From NCBI GenBank assembly GCA_964413425.1, contig CAYPST010000031.1:1-37084 (forward strand): DNA of 37,084 nt, written 5' to 3'. Position numbers and translations under genes: made by a program. Positions 17,402 through 25,684 of the stretch are shown piece by piece. The notes beneath the pieces were generated by a model that searched no databases, was not told the DNA's origin, and saw nothing but the letters and a program-made list of their open reading frames with translations. Numbering within the stretch: position 1 is the first letter of the stretch; the number at the start of each line of letters is the position of its first letter. This stretch comes from DATFLS01 sp964413425. Lineage in GTDB: Bacteria > Fidelibacterota > JAANXI01.

Positions 17402-17917
17402 ATGGATGAAGGCGTTATGGGAACGATTTTGGACCAGGAGCGAGTGGATAATTTTTACGAGAAAGTCTCCCGGAAAATCGACGCCTGGGATGAGAATGTG
17501 GGACGATATCGACAGAAATACGCTTTGCTCCGGAAACTCCCGGTAGAGCAGGTGATCCGGCTGGTCAAAGTGGCTCCGGCTATCCTGCACCTGTTGATCA
17601 GCCTGTTAAATCACAAGAAGATTTCTGACAGAACCAAGCGTATTGTGGGCGCGGCGGTAGCCTATTTTATCGTTCCCATCGATTTGATTCCCGAGGGCGT
17701 GGTCGGACCGGTGGGATACGTGGATGATGTGCTGGTGGGCCTGCTCCTCATCGATCGGCTGCTGAACGGAGATGATGAACAGGAAAAAGCCATTATTGCC
17801 GACCTGTGGCGTGGCACAGAAGAGGAGTTAAACGCCCTCCGTGCACTCGTACAGATAGCGGACGTGATCCGGCATCTGGAAAAATACCTTAAAACGACCT
17901 TCCCGCGATGGTTCTGA
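17402..17917 (+). CDS. YkvA-like DUF1232 membrane-associated protein
   Basis: A 171-residue protein with a DUF1232 core in the middle: KRIVGAAVAYFIVPIDLIPEG followed by GYVDDVLVGLLLIDRLL (about residues 75-120), the characteristic PIDLIP...G.vDD pattern. The N-terminal 60 residues are charged and helical, and the C-terminus is amphipathic. DUF1232 proteins are small membrane-associated proteins of unclear role. The ATG at 17402 is preferred over the upstream GTG because AAGGTGG lies five bases before it. It probably shares a transcript with the lipoprotein upstream. Confidence 0.8.
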   Translation: MDEGVMGTILDQERVDNFYEKVSRKIDAWDENVGRYRQKYALLRKLPVEQVIRLVKVAPAILHLLISLLNHKKISDRTKRIVGAAVAYFIVPIDLIPEGVVGPVGYVDDVLVGLLLIDRLLNGDDEQEKAIIADLWRGTEEELNALRALVQIADVIRHLEKYLKTTFPRWF

Positions 17918-18314
17918 GCGGTTGCAGCTGTGGAATCCAGAACGGAATAGCACGCTGATAAACACAGAAAAATGGATAACCACAGATTAAAAAATAGGGA
18001 AAAAATGCCCCGTCCCACACTCCGCCGGGTTCATCTCGAAGAGATCCATCAGGATAAAGACATAGTATACAAAGAGGCTTGAAACTATTAATAGCCGGCA
18101 TTAATACTTCCGGATCAATAGACCAGAATCAATGTAACTATAAGAATTTCCCTTTCACACCAATTACCTGCTTATATACATCAATATTATGAGGGTGTTG
18201 GATTGCATGGGTGGTCCGGGGTCATCACCGATATATCCGGAGCAGTTACTTGATTCTGTGTTTATTCCTGGTATCGCGGAACAAGCTGTGTGTTAATTTG
18301 AAAATTATTCAGAT
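17918..18314. other. Convergent intergenic gap with CACAGA-type remnant
   Basis: About 400 bases between the convergent YkvA-like and TenA genes. It contains AAACACAGAAAAATGG followed by AACCACAGATTAAAAAA near 17960-17995, a pattern that recurs in other gaps of this window and looks like a decayed dispersed repeat. No gene is supported. Confidence 0.35.
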
Positions 18315-18986
18315 TCAGTTATCCACCGGCCAGGATTCAAGATGATACGCCGCATCCCAGTACATGTATTCATAGCGGCTGGATGTGAGAAAAACCTCCA
18401 GTAACTTCTCATAGGAGTAGGCTACACAGGACTGATCCACCAAATCTTTCATTTTCTCCACCAGTGTCCTGTAGGATTCGTCAAAATAGGTCGCAACCCA
18501 GTCGGCATACAGTGCATCAATCTCCCGGAGGCTCTGAAAGTAATCATGGTGGTAATCCGCAATCACCGCGTAGGACCAGAAACAGGGCAGCACAGACACC
18601 AGTGCTTCCTGGAAGGGACCGGAGTTGCTGAGGGAGAAAAGGTAGCTGGTGTACGAGAGATTGGTCGGCATGGGATCGAGGGCCAGCGCATCTTCCATGG
18701 TAGCACCAATCCGGTTCAAAAACCCCTTGTAATTCTCTAATTCGCTGCTCCCTTCCAGATGGATGATAGAAATCAACTCCTGCAGTATCGTTGCATTCGG
18801 CGATTTTGAAGCGATAACATTAAAATTCTTAATTGCCGAAAGCAGGTAATAGCTGTCCTGCAATACATAAAACCTGAACTTTTCCATGGGAAGTGTACCC
18901 TGAAACAGTTCGGTTATGAAGGGATGTTCGCACAATTGATCCCAGAGATGGGACGCATCCGTTCGTAATCGGCGAGAGATACTCAT
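18315..18986 (-). CDS. tenA: TenA/thiaminase II family protein
   Basis: Thiaminase II-type hydrolase that releases the pyrimidine (HMP) moiety from degraded thiamin or aminopyrimidine for salvage. The 223-residue protein has the all-helical TenA pattern with the active-site residues at family positions: Asp44 (VLQDSYY), Cys135 (VLPCFWSYAVIA) and Glu206 (SRYEYMYWDAAYHLESW). I chose the ATG at 18986, preceded by GGAAAGGAAG; the long frame upstream overlaps the permease gene and has no RBS. The DUF401 permease gene ends 91 bases upstream on the same strand. No thiamin biosynthesis genes are nearby and I could not find a TPP riboswitch in front of it. Confidence 0.9.
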   Translation of the reverse strand: MSISRRLRTDASHLWDQLCEHPFITELFQGTLPMEKFRFYVLQDSYYLLSAIKNFNVIASKSPNATILQELISIIHLEGSSELENYKGFLNRIGATMEDALALDPMPTNLSYTSYLFSLSNSGPFQEALVSVLPCFWSYAVIADYHHDYFQSLREIDALYADWVATYFDESYRTLVEKMKDLVDQSCVAYSYEKLLEVFLTSSRYEYMYWDAAYHLESWPVDN

Positions 18987-19077
18987 AAAACTTCCTTTCC
19001 TGGTAAAAGGATGCCTGGTAATTTTTTCCTGAACGATTCTCAATTGCAGTATGGCTTCCGCTGTGAAAAAGATCGAT

Positions 19078-20259
19078 TCAGAAGATAAAAAAGGCAAACA
19101 CAATTACCGGGAGTAATGCCAGGACTGTGGGCAAAGCCATGGCGACAAAATATTGTCGAAAGGTTATCTGAAAATATTCAACAGAAACGGCAACACAGGG
19201 GTGGATTGGAGAAATAACATACCCGAGAAAGATACTGAAATACATGACGGCGAAAGTGAGAGGTGTCAGCAAGCCGAATTTAACCAGAAATATCGGTACG
19301 ATAATTGACACAGGCACCTGAATCCGTCCGGTGATAAATCCGAGAATAAATCCGATGAGGACACACAAAACAACCGGCGAAAGCGGAAAGTGCTCTAGTT
19401 GAGACGGAATGCTGGTCTCCTGGAACACATGGAGAAACAGAAACATTCCAAAGATGATCCCCGCAAATCGGAGTGCGTGCATCTCTTTGCCGATTGAGTA
19501 TAAATCCCGAATCCGGAGCGAGCTCAGTGGAAAAGCGACGATTAAACTAAGCAATACTCCAATCAGTGTGGCAGTTTCCCGCACTGTAAAAATCCCGAGT
19601 GCATGCACACAGAGATCCGCAGCGGGCGCCAGCAGAATGATGGCAATGGGTACCATCGATTCCCTGGTCACCGGTTTCTGCCAGCCCTCTGTGCCAGAGA
19701 GATGTTGAATCCAGAACTGATACCCAATGACCACAGTCAGGACAAAGCCCGGTAATAGATAGGGAATGATGCGATAGACATCCAGTCCGGCAATTTTGGC
19801 CGAGGCAATCAGGGCAGGTGCCAGGGGATACACGAGGAGGAGGATATGCCTGAACCACACATTGACTGCGACTTTCACCGTCCCGGACACGGAAGATTTG
19901 CTGCCTTTGGCAAGCAGCGGAGCGGATAATAATGCACCGCCGGGCATGGGAAGCAGTCCCAACAAGGCCGGCGAGATGATGAAAAACGCCCGTTCCCCGA
20001 TGTGCAGGTGATCCACCAGCGCATCCATCTGCCCGGATTGCTCCAGCACGCCGCCGATGATCGGAATGATACCGACCACCAGTGCCAGGAGTATGATAGA
20101 AGGATCAGCAAATGTCCGGTACACAGCATTCCCGACAGGCTGCGGATCGAAAATGAAAACACCAAGCAGGAGTGCTGCCGCAAATAGCGCAAGCGCCAGA
20201 TCCCATCGCGACAGTGTCATGAGCGCAAGTACAGCGAGCACGAAACCAATCCAGATCAT
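19078..20259 (-). CDS. DUF401 family permease
   Basis: Polytopic inner-membrane protein of 393 residues with about ten to twelve hydrophobic segments spread over its whole length and very few charged loops. Features such as LLPMPGGALLSAPLL (about residues 99-113) in a re-entrant position and GYVISPIHPCVAVSVEYF near the C-terminus are typical of DUF401, a relative of the gluconate/anion symporter superfamily. The transported substrate is unknown. The start ATG has only a weak Shine-Dalgarno (GCCGAGA), but MIWIGFVLAVLALM is a good membrane start. Its neighbour tenA 91 bases downstream on the same strand hints at a transport-salvage pair, which is inference only. Confidence 0.82.
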   Translation of the reverse strand: MIWIGFVLAVLALMTLSRWDLALALFAAALLLGVFIFDPQPVGNAVYRTFADPSIILLALVVGIIPIIGGVLEQSGQMDALVDHLHIGERAFFIISPALLGLLPMPGGALLSAPLLAKGSKSSVSGTVKVAVNVWFRHILLLVYPLAPALIASAKIAGLDVYRIIPYLLPGFVLTVVIGYQFWIQHLSGTEGWQKPVTRESMVPIAIILLAPAADLCVHALGIFTVRETATLIGVLLSLIVAFPLSSLRIRDLYSIGKEMHALRFAGIIFGMFLFLHVFQETSIPSQLEHFPLSPVVLCVLIGFILGFITGRIQVPVSIIVPIFLVKFGLLTPLTFAVMYFSIFLGYVISPIHPCVAVSVEYFQITFRQYFVAMALPTVLALLPVIVFAFFIF

Positions 20260-20539
20260 GATATCTCGGCCATTATTTCAAAGAGATGATATTTGTATGA
20301 TGAAACAACTAAAGAAGCCGCAGATTTACCTCGTCCCAGGGGGATGCCATTGGCAAACAGATGCCTCTGGCACACAGATATTCACAGATTGTATTAAATA
20401 GAAGCCAATATATATAATGAGGCAATTTTCATTTGTTCTTGTTTATTCCCCGAGACATCCCCAATGGATCGAGGCAAGCGGGGCAGGCTGTGGTTTATAG
20501 ACTAACCTTATAAATAAGACGTACAGTCTTTGGAATATT
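20260..20539. repeat. Intergenic dispersed-repeat remnants
   Basis: The segment 20334-20363 (starts TCCCAGGGGGATGCCATTGG, ends ACAGATG) resembles 23390-23417 (starts TCCCAAGGGGATCCCGTTGG, ends ACAGATG), and both lead into CACAGA repeats. At 20480-20491 CGGGGCAGGCT is the reverse complement of AGCCTGCCCCG near 23434. These are probably copies of one intergenic repeat family. A weak hairpin AAGAC-GTACA-GTCTT (20516-20530) may end transcription of the MinD-type gene. Confidence 0.4.
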
Positions 20540-21403
20540 TTATCTTTTTTCGCTGGCAGATATTTTCCACCAGATATCCTGGAGATTTTCTCTGAGGGAA
20601 TTCTGGGAATACTCAATCAGGGGAATCCCCTGAACAACGGAGTCTTCAACTTCCCGGGAGAAGGGTAACTTCCCCAGTAATTGTAATCCATGTTCTGTGC
20701 AAAAGGATTCGATGCGCCGCGTCAGCTCCTCGTTCAAATCATATTTATTGATGACGACCCCGGTTCGCACCTGGAAATGATCGGTAACGCCAGAGACTCG
20801 TTCCAGATCATGAATAGCGGAGAGAGTGGGTTCGGTGACGATCACTGCCAGATTAATCCCGGCAATGGTGGCGATGAGCGGACAGCCAATCCCAGGGGGA
20901 CCATCCACCAGCAGATAGTCTGCACCCAGTTCTCTGGCAATTTGTTTGGCTACCTGTTTAATGTGGGATGCCAATTTTCCCGAGTTCTCCTCACCCACAC
21001 CCAGACGCGCATGCACAAACGGCCCATAGCGAGTCTCCGATCGATACCATTCTCCCACCTGCTGTGGCACCATTTTGATAGCCTCTACCGGACACAAATG
21101 GCTACACAACCCACATCCCTCGCAGCGCAGAGAATTGACGCGAAAATCAGATGTGATGGCTTCATAACGACATTCATCCCGGCAGATATCACAGTCTATA
21201 CAGATCTCCGGGTCGATCACTGCTTTTTTCCCCCCGGTAAAGGGATGTTGTTCCTTCCATGCCGGATGAAGCAGCAGGTGTAAATTTGCGGCATCCACAT
21301 CGCAGTCGGCGATGACCTGTTTCTTTGGAATGGCTGAGAGCGCTCCGCTCAGTACGGTTTTTCCGGTTCCGCCTTTCCCGCTGATAAATGCAACTTGTTT
21401 CAT
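20540..21403 (-). CDS. MinD/ParA-type P-loop ATPase with inserted ferredoxin domain (1)
   Basis: Cytosolic ATPase of the MinD/Mrp superfamily carrying a 2[4Fe-4S] ferredoxin insert. The 287-residue protein has the deviant Walker A SGKGGTGKT (residues 8-16), the ferredoxin domain at about 64-110 with CIDCDICRDEC and CEGCGLCSHLCPVEAI, the LLVDGPPGIGCP switch region and VVINKYDLN (guanine/adenine recognition region). The family is thought to work in Fe-S or metallocofactor handling, often beside NifX-like proteins as here. RBS AGAGGGAATTC precedes the ATG. It lies 78 bases downstream of its paralogue on the same strand. It probably acts as a pair with that gene; exact client is unknown. Confidence 0.9.
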   Translation of the reverse strand: MKQVAFISGKGGTGKTVLSGALSAIPKKQVIADCDVDAANLHLLLHPAWKEQHPFTGGKKAVIDPEICIDCDICRDECRYEAITSDFRVNSLRCEGCGLCSHLCPVEAIKMVPQQVGEWYRSETRYGPFVHARLGVGEENSGKLASHIKQVAKQIARELGADYLLVDGPPGIGCPLIATIAGINLAVIVTEPTLSAIHDLERVSGVTDHFQVRTGVVINKYDLNEELTRRIESFCTEHGLQLLGKLPFSREVEDSVVQGIPLIEYSQNSLRENLQDIWWKISASEKR

Positions 21404-21481
21404 GAATTCCCTCTGTCCCGGCTCTCTTTCATGAGGAAAGAATACCCTTCTGCACTCCGGTACAAATTACATCGTATGGAA

Positions 21482-22357
21482 TCATGTAACCTCTCGACAG
21501 GATTGCTGGATAGTGTCGGCAATGGTCCGAAACTTCTCTGTAAACTCCGGACAAACCGAGATTAAGGGGATGCCGCGAGCATATGCTGCTGCAATTTCCT
21601 GCCTGTATGGAATCCGGAGGAGAACAGGAATATCATGCTCTGCACAGATGTTTTCAATTTCAGTGTCCCGGTTATTGGACCGGTTGATAACCACACCGAA
21701 TGGTATTGCCATTTTCTCCATGAGTTCAATCGCCAGTGTCAGATCGTGCAATCCAAACGGTGTGGATTCAGTCACCAGGATGCAGTAATCCGCACCATCA
21801 ACGGCTTCGATGACCGGACATGAGGTCCCGGGCGGCGCATCCACAATGACGGTTTTCTCCGGCTTACGATGCCGTTTCACCGCCTGAATAACCGGAGGAG
21901 AGAGTGCCTGCCCGACATCCAGCGTACCCTGAACAAATTCCATTTCTGCCCAGGAATCCTGCTGGCTTATTCCCCACTCCACTGTTCCAATTTTTTTCGA
22001 AACCTCAGTAATGGCATCCTGCGGGCATAAGCGGCTGCACGCACCACAACCATGGCAGAGGCTATCAAATCGCAAGACTTTCCCGACACCCTCATTCAGC
22101 GGAGGAATCACCGCCAGGGCATTGAATTCACAAACCTCCTGACAAATACCACACCAATCACAGAGCGTGTCATTTATCTCGGGCATCAAGAGCCCGGCAT
22201 CTTCTCTCCCGGTGATTTGCGGGGCAAGAAACACATGGGCATTAGGTTCTTCCACATCACAATCCAGGAACTGGACATTCTCCAGAGCGAGGGCAAGACT
22301 GGTGGCCACCGTGGTTTTCCCGGTGCCCCCTTTCCCACTGGCGACCGCGATAATCAT
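21482..22357 (-). CDS. MinD/ParA-type P-loop ATPase with inserted ferredoxin domain (2)
   Basis: Paralogue of the preceding ATPase, 291 residues: deviant Walker A SGKGGTGKTT (7-16), ferredoxin insert at about 66-115 with CDWCGICQEVC and CHGCGACSRLCPQDAI, then VIVDAPPGTSCPVIEAVDGAD and FGVVINRSNN. As in its partner, two [4Fe-4S] clusters can be bound by eight cysteines. Its start codon overlaps the stop of the NifX-like gene by four bases (ATGA-type overlap at 22354-22357), showing translational coupling and a shared job in Fe-S or molybdenum/iron cofactor handling. Conserved pairs like this are common in anaerobes. Function of the family remains poorly defined. Confidence 0.9.
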   Translation of the reverse strand: MIIAVASGKGGTGKTTVATSLALALENVQFLDCDVEEPNAHVFLAPQITGREDAGLLMPEINDTLCDWCGICQEVCEFNALAVIPPLNEGVGKVLRFDSLCHGCGACSRLCPQDAITEVSKKIGTVEWGISQQDSWAEMEFVQGTLDVGQALSPPVIQAVKRHRKPEKTVIVDAPPGTSCPVIEAVDGADYCILVTESTPFGLHDLTLAIELMEKMAIPFGVVINRSNNRDTEIENICAEHDIPVLLRIPYRQEIAAAYARGIPLISVCPEFTEKFRTIADTIQQSCREVT

Positions 22358-22692
22358 TCCATACCGATCTGCCGGAGATGCCCTTGATGCAGGTCGTCCA
22401 ACGCTTGTTCGACAGTCTGGCTGTCTGCAGCATAGATCGGAATACCGGCAGTCTCCAGCACCTGGGCCGCATTCGGGCCCATATTGCCGGTGATCACTGC
22501 GTCCACGCCCTGCTGCACGAGAGCCTGCGCGACCTGAATCCCAATGCCACCCTGTCCATTCCGGAGCGTGTTTTCCTCACAGGTTCCCTCCAGGGTCTCC
22601 GAATCCAGAATCTGCAGATACTGGCAGCGGCCGAATCGAGTATCCACCGGCGAATCCAGAGCCGCACCCTCTGCAGTAATACAAATTTTCAT
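22354..22692 (-). CDS. NifX/NifB-like dinitrogenase cofactor-type protein
   Basis: A 112-residue protein of the family of small Fe-Mo cofactor carrier-like domains. It starts MKICITAEGAALDSPVDTRFGRCQYLQILD, with the conserved D.RFGR segment, and contains LVQQGVDAVITGNMGPNAAQVLETAGI, the family glycine-rich region. Stand-alone members occur in many non-nitrogen-fixers and are thought to bind or deliver metal clusters. The gene is coupled by a 4-base overlap to a ferredoxin-MinD ATPase and preceded by a DUF5320 gene, a conserved neighbourhood in anaerobes. No nif genes are present, so nitrogen fixation is not implied. Confidence 0.88.
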   Translation of the reverse strand: MKICITAEGAALDSPVDTRFGRCQYLQILDSETLEGTCEENTLRNGQGGIGIQVAQALVQQGVDAVITGNMGPNAAQVLETAGIPIYAADSQTVEQALDDLHQGHLRQIGME

Positions 22693-22860
22693 GCCGTATT
22701 TCCTTTGCTATTATGTAATGTCCATCACTCTGCGAAAAATCACTGACGGATCAACCCGTGGTCCTATATCGTTCCCAGATTTCAGGAATTATCTACGAGG
22801 CCTGTCATTCCTGAAAAGGTCTTCCCCGTCTTCGAACACGGCGATCGATCTCAACGATTT

Positions 22861-23196
22861 TCACTCGGTATTTTTTTGCTGCTGTTTATCCTGCTCCAGT
22901 TTTCGGATCTCCTGTCGAATCTCCTCCAGCTCCTGTTCCAGAGATTCTGCATACGCCTTGAGGTCTTCCGTGCGGGGTTCCGGAAAATGAGTACCCGGGC
23001 TTGCCCATCGTCTCCACCCGTAACCGGAGCCCCAGCCTGGACGATCCCAGTGATGCCAGCCCCAGCGGTGACCAAAACCACCACCTCGTGGTCCGAAATT
23101 CATATATCCCGGAACATTATATCCTGCACAAAATCCGGATGCCCGGCCCGTGCGTGGACCGAAGCCTCCTGGTCCGGTACGATCTCCTCCTGGCAT
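22861..23196 (-). CDS. DUF5320 family protein
   Basis: A 111-residue protein whose first half is rich in Gly, Arg, Trp and aromatic residues (MPGGDRTGPGGFGPRTGRAS, with CAGYNVPGYMNFGPRGGGFG) and whose second half (about 78-109) is a charged coiled coil (ESLEQELEEIRQEIRKLEQ). This two-part layout is typical of DUF5320. RBS AGGAGGTAGAGTT precedes the ATG. It heads the NifX-like / MinD-ferredoxin cluster and has a perfect Fur-type box about 98 bases upstream, so the cluster is probably metal-regulated. Role unknown; the context suggests metallocofactor handling. Confidence 0.8.
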   Translation of the reverse strand: MPGGDRTGPGGFGPRTGRASGFCAGYNVPGYMNFGPRGGGFGHRWGWHHWDRPGWGSGYGWRRWASPGTHFPEPRTEDLKAYAESLEQELEEIRQEIRKLEQDKQQQKNTE

Positions 23197-23293
23197 AACT
23201 CTACCTCCTGTTCTGTTGAGTGTTATGGTGTATCATTCTCTTAGTGAATACAAAAGTTTTCAGTTCGCTTTGTTTCGAATAAACAGTATACAT

Positions 23294-23308
23294 TGATAAT
23301 GATTATCA
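23294..23308. promoter_or_regulatory. Perfect 7-1-7 Fur-type box
   Basis: TGATAATGATTATCA is an exact match to the Fur-family 7-1-7 palindrome TGATAATNATTATCA. It lies about 98 bases upstream of the DUF5320 start on the minus strand, in position to repress the DUF5320 / NifX-like / MinD-ferredoxin genes under metal-replete conditions. Confidence 0.75.
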
Positions 23309-23736
23309 TTTCTATATAGAATAAGGGATTGAACAGGAGGAGTCAACAGGAATTTTCATATCCTGCATAATTCACAAAAAAATGGCACATCCCAAGGGGA
23401 TCCCGTTGGGACAGATGAACACAGAAACAACAAGCCTGCCCCGATACGTCGGGGATGACCACGGATCTCCCCCCTGCCACATCTCCAAAGGATATCAGTG
23501 CAGGGCTCGCTGCGATTATGAGGAAACAAGGATACCAGTGAGGGAGGCGCGCCCTGGCAGGGATCCGGTGACTCCAATGGGATCGTGCGCCATCCCACGC
23601 TTTTCCTGTCATACCGGCTCACAAACAACCGGATGGTCGTGGTGCGGGAGCATGGTTCTTTTTTTATCTGTGGTCATCCCCTGTTTCCGTGTCTATCAGT
23701 GTGCTATTTTTTCCGGATTAATGAATAATTCGGGAT

Positions 23737-23906
23737 CAGTAGTGTCCCGTTAAATTTTAATTTATTGGCGTAATATGCTGATATAAAGTGAATTGAGAAG
23801 AATAGATCATTTTTCGATTTGAAATCAAATTTGTTCTTTTACCGACTGTAACCTCAATAATATCAACAGATGCATTTTTCATTTTTCGCTTAACGGGTCA
23901 GTAGTG
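23737..23906. mobile_element. 170-bp MITE-like element with 9-bp target duplication
   Basis: The element starts CAGTAGTGTCCCGTTAA and ends TTAACGGGTCAGTAGTG; the ends are inverted repeats matching at 14 of 17 positions. It is flanked on both sides by the identical 9-mer ATTCGGGAT (23728-23736 and 23907-23915), which looks like a target-site duplication. The interior is AT-rich and encodes no transposase, so it would move in trans. I cannot assign the parent insertion-sequence family. Confidence 0.65.
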
Positions 23907-24199
23907 ATTCGGGATATAATTTTTTTCCCGGATAATGTGGATAATTTGTGATCGGCTCTGCCAGATTACTCATCAGAAGTGAGGAAGCATTACGCTCGAA
24001 AACCGTTGCCTTGAAAGATACTCTGAACCTTTCTATGAGCATCCACCATAATGTGGAGAAAACACACATAACAACTGTAGCTACTTAACACAGATGGTAC
24101 ACCTCATTCCAGGCGCGACTCCTGATAGTCAGAGAATAATGCTTTCAATAATTTGCATTCAGGATGTACCGGGTGTCAATCAGACAGTTCTTGTTCACG

Positions 24200-24883
24200 T
24201 CATTCTCCTCTTTCGCCAAATATTTTGGTGCCGATCCGCACCAAATTGGCCCCTTCCTCGATAGCCACTTTATAGGAATTTGTCATCCCCATGGAAAGAT
24301 ATCGCATCTCGATGGAGGATAAATCGAGTGATTTGATTGTCTCGAATATCTTCCTGGTTTCGATAAAATAGGAACGTGAGTTTTCCGGATCACCAAACCG
24401 GGGTCCCATGGTCATCAGGCCCATGACCCGAACATTCGATAGCCCGGTGAGCTCCCGCACAAGATCTTCCGTGTCTTCAGGGAGAATCCCGGCTTTCTGT
24501 GGTTCTCTTCCGCTGTTGACCTCAATAAGAATTGGCATTGTTTTGTTAATACGTGCGCATCGGTCGCTGATCTCATTGGCTATTTCGAACGAATCCACGG
24601 TCTGGATCATATCAAACATGCGCAAGTTTTTTCTTCGCAATATATCATGCTTGGCCTTGTGGAGTATGCCAATAAAATGCCACTGCACCTGTTTCTCGAT
24701 TCCATCAACGTATATTTGTTGTTATGCCCTTTTTGCCTCTGTCACATAATTCTCTCCAATGATAATGATCCCACTTTCCACCGCCGTCTGAATTTCCTCT
24801 GCCGTTCGTCCTTTCGCTGCCGCCACCAATTCCACACCCGATGGTAATTCTGTCAGAATCGACTCTACATTCTCTTGAATCAT
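24200..24883 (-). pseudogene. yggS: YggS-type PLP homeostasis protein, broken by one in-frame stop
   Basis: The frame encodes a full-length YggS/PROSC-like pyridoxal-phosphate homeostasis protein (228 codons) interrupted by a single TAA at 24722-24724. Before the stop lie the PLP lysine in LVAAAKGRT and IIIIGENYVTEAKRA; after it, in the same frame, come QWHFIGIL, IQTVDSF, ILIEVNSGREPQKAGI, VMGLMTMGP and YLSMGMTNSYKVAIEEGANLVRIGTKIFG, all family motifs. Without the stop the length is normal. It could reinitiate at the GTG at 24688, but that product would lack the PLP lysine. Start ATG at 24883 has an AAGAAGAAA-type weak RBS. Either a recent pseudogene, a readthrough case or a sequence error. 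Confidence 0.85.
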
Positions 24884-24917
24884 ATTTCTTCTTACTGGTT
24901 TATATTTGCTGGTTCGT

Positions 24918-25066
24918 TTATTGTCTTTGTTCTTCCCTGATCTCCTCCATGACTGCTTCAAGTGTCGCCATATTGGTGAACTTTCTGATGGCCCCGACAT
25001 CCTGAAATACTTAGTCTGGTCCTCGGTCTTGCGATTGATCGTAATCCACAGTACAGCTCCTGCGTA
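24918..25066 (-). pseudogene. Decayed fragment of an unidentified gene
   Basis: Upstream of yggS the minus strand reads protein-like sequence split by a frameshift: YAGAVLWITINRKTEDQTKYF in one frame and then QDVGAIRKFTNMATLEAVM followed by EEIREEQRQ and a TAA stop (24918-24920) in another. Before it, two further stops interrupt FFCQMCM and ADRE. It looks like the C-terminal end of a real protein, but I do not recognise the family. The only way to translate the tail is a 17-codon frame without RBS, so it is considered dead. Confidence 0.45.
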
Positions 25067-25133
25067 CTATTCGCGGTCCGCTCACATGCACATCTGACAG
25101 AAGAATTCCTGTGTGTTTAACAGACCCGCATAA

Positions 25134-25172
25134 AGAAGCCCTCTCAGAATATCAGGGTTTGAGAGAACTTCT
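25134..25172 (-). terminator. Probable intrinsic terminator of dps
   Basis: On the minus strand AGAAG-TT-CTCTCA pairs with TGAGAG-GG-CTTCT, giving a 13-bp stem with two G-U pairs and a 13- to 14-base loop, followed by TTTAT. It lies about 70 bases after the dps stop. Confidence 0.55.
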
Positions 25173-25240
25173 GTCTATACCATCATCAATCCGTGAGTGC
25201 GCAGGAAGTGCGCAACCGCTGACAACTTTAAGTTAACAGC

Positions 25241-25684
25241 CTATCCAAGAAATGCTTTAAGCATCCAGATAGACTCTTCCAGCCAGTCAATTTGCTCTGC
25301 CATGACATCAGCCGTGGCGGTATCGTCATCCTCCTCCGCAGCAGGGAGGATCTGATTCGAGTCAGCGAGTAAAGTCTGGAAATCAGCCAGCACCCGCTTA
25401 ACGACGTCTTCGGCTGTGAATGCGGTCTCCTGTTCCTCCTCCAGTGTGGCGTGCTCAAGGTACGATTGCATGGTGGACAACGGGGTTTCGTCCAATTGGC
25501 GGATTCTCTCGGCTACTGCATCCAAAGTTTCAGCAAGATGCTCGTAGTATTCTTCGGTAAGATTATGGATGTTGAAAAACTGCGGACCGGTGATGTTCCA
25601 GTGATAGTTCCGCAGTTTCACGTAGAGAACCACCTGATCCGCCAGGTGCTGGTTCAATTTGGTGATGAGATTCGTTTCCGCCAT
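25241..25684 (-). CDS. dps: Dps-family ferritin-like protein
   Basis: A 147-residue mini-ferritin that stores iron and protects DNA by using hydrogen peroxide to oxidise Fe(II) in a 12-subunit shell. The helical bundle carries the ferroxidase residues across the two-fold interface: His28 (KLRNYHWNITG), His40 and Glu44 (HNLTEEYYEHL), Asp55 and Glu59 (LDAVAERIRQLDE). The ATG at 25684 is preceded by GAAGGAGAAAACC. An intrinsic terminator-like hairpin follows. It lies in a stretch with several metal-linked genes, but I see no Fur or PerR box just upstream. The N-terminus is short, without a Lys-rich DNA-binding tail, so DNA binding is uncertain. Confidence 0.92.
   Translation of the reverse strand: MAETNLITKLNQHLADQVVLYVKLRNYHWNITGPQFFNIHNLTEEYYEHLAETLDAVAERIRQLDETPLSTMQSYLEHATLEEEQETAFTAEDVVKRVLADFQTLLADSNQILPAAEEDDDTATADVMAEQIDWLEESIWMLKAFLG

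Larger units (their letters stand above)
23197..24199. other. 1-kb gene-poor region with Fur box, repeats and a MITE
   Basis: No gene is supported here; frames at 23343-23753 on either strand lack RBSs and overlap repeat-like DNA. Contents seen: a perfect Fur-type box (23294-23308), a repeat-family copy (23390-23417), the small hairpin CCCCGA-TACG-TCGGGG at about 23438-23453, a reverse-oriented CACAGAT-type stretch near 23660-23705, the MITE-like element at 23737-23906 and CACAGATGG near 24090. Confidence 0.5.

Noticed and set aside
23382..23753. 123-codon plus frame in the gene-poor region
   Set aside because: Runs through repeat-like DNA and into the MITE, with no RBS and unlikely composition.
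24762..24776. TGATAATGATCCCAC, a partial Fur-like sequence
   Set aside because: It lies within the yggS reading frame and the right half does not match the operator.
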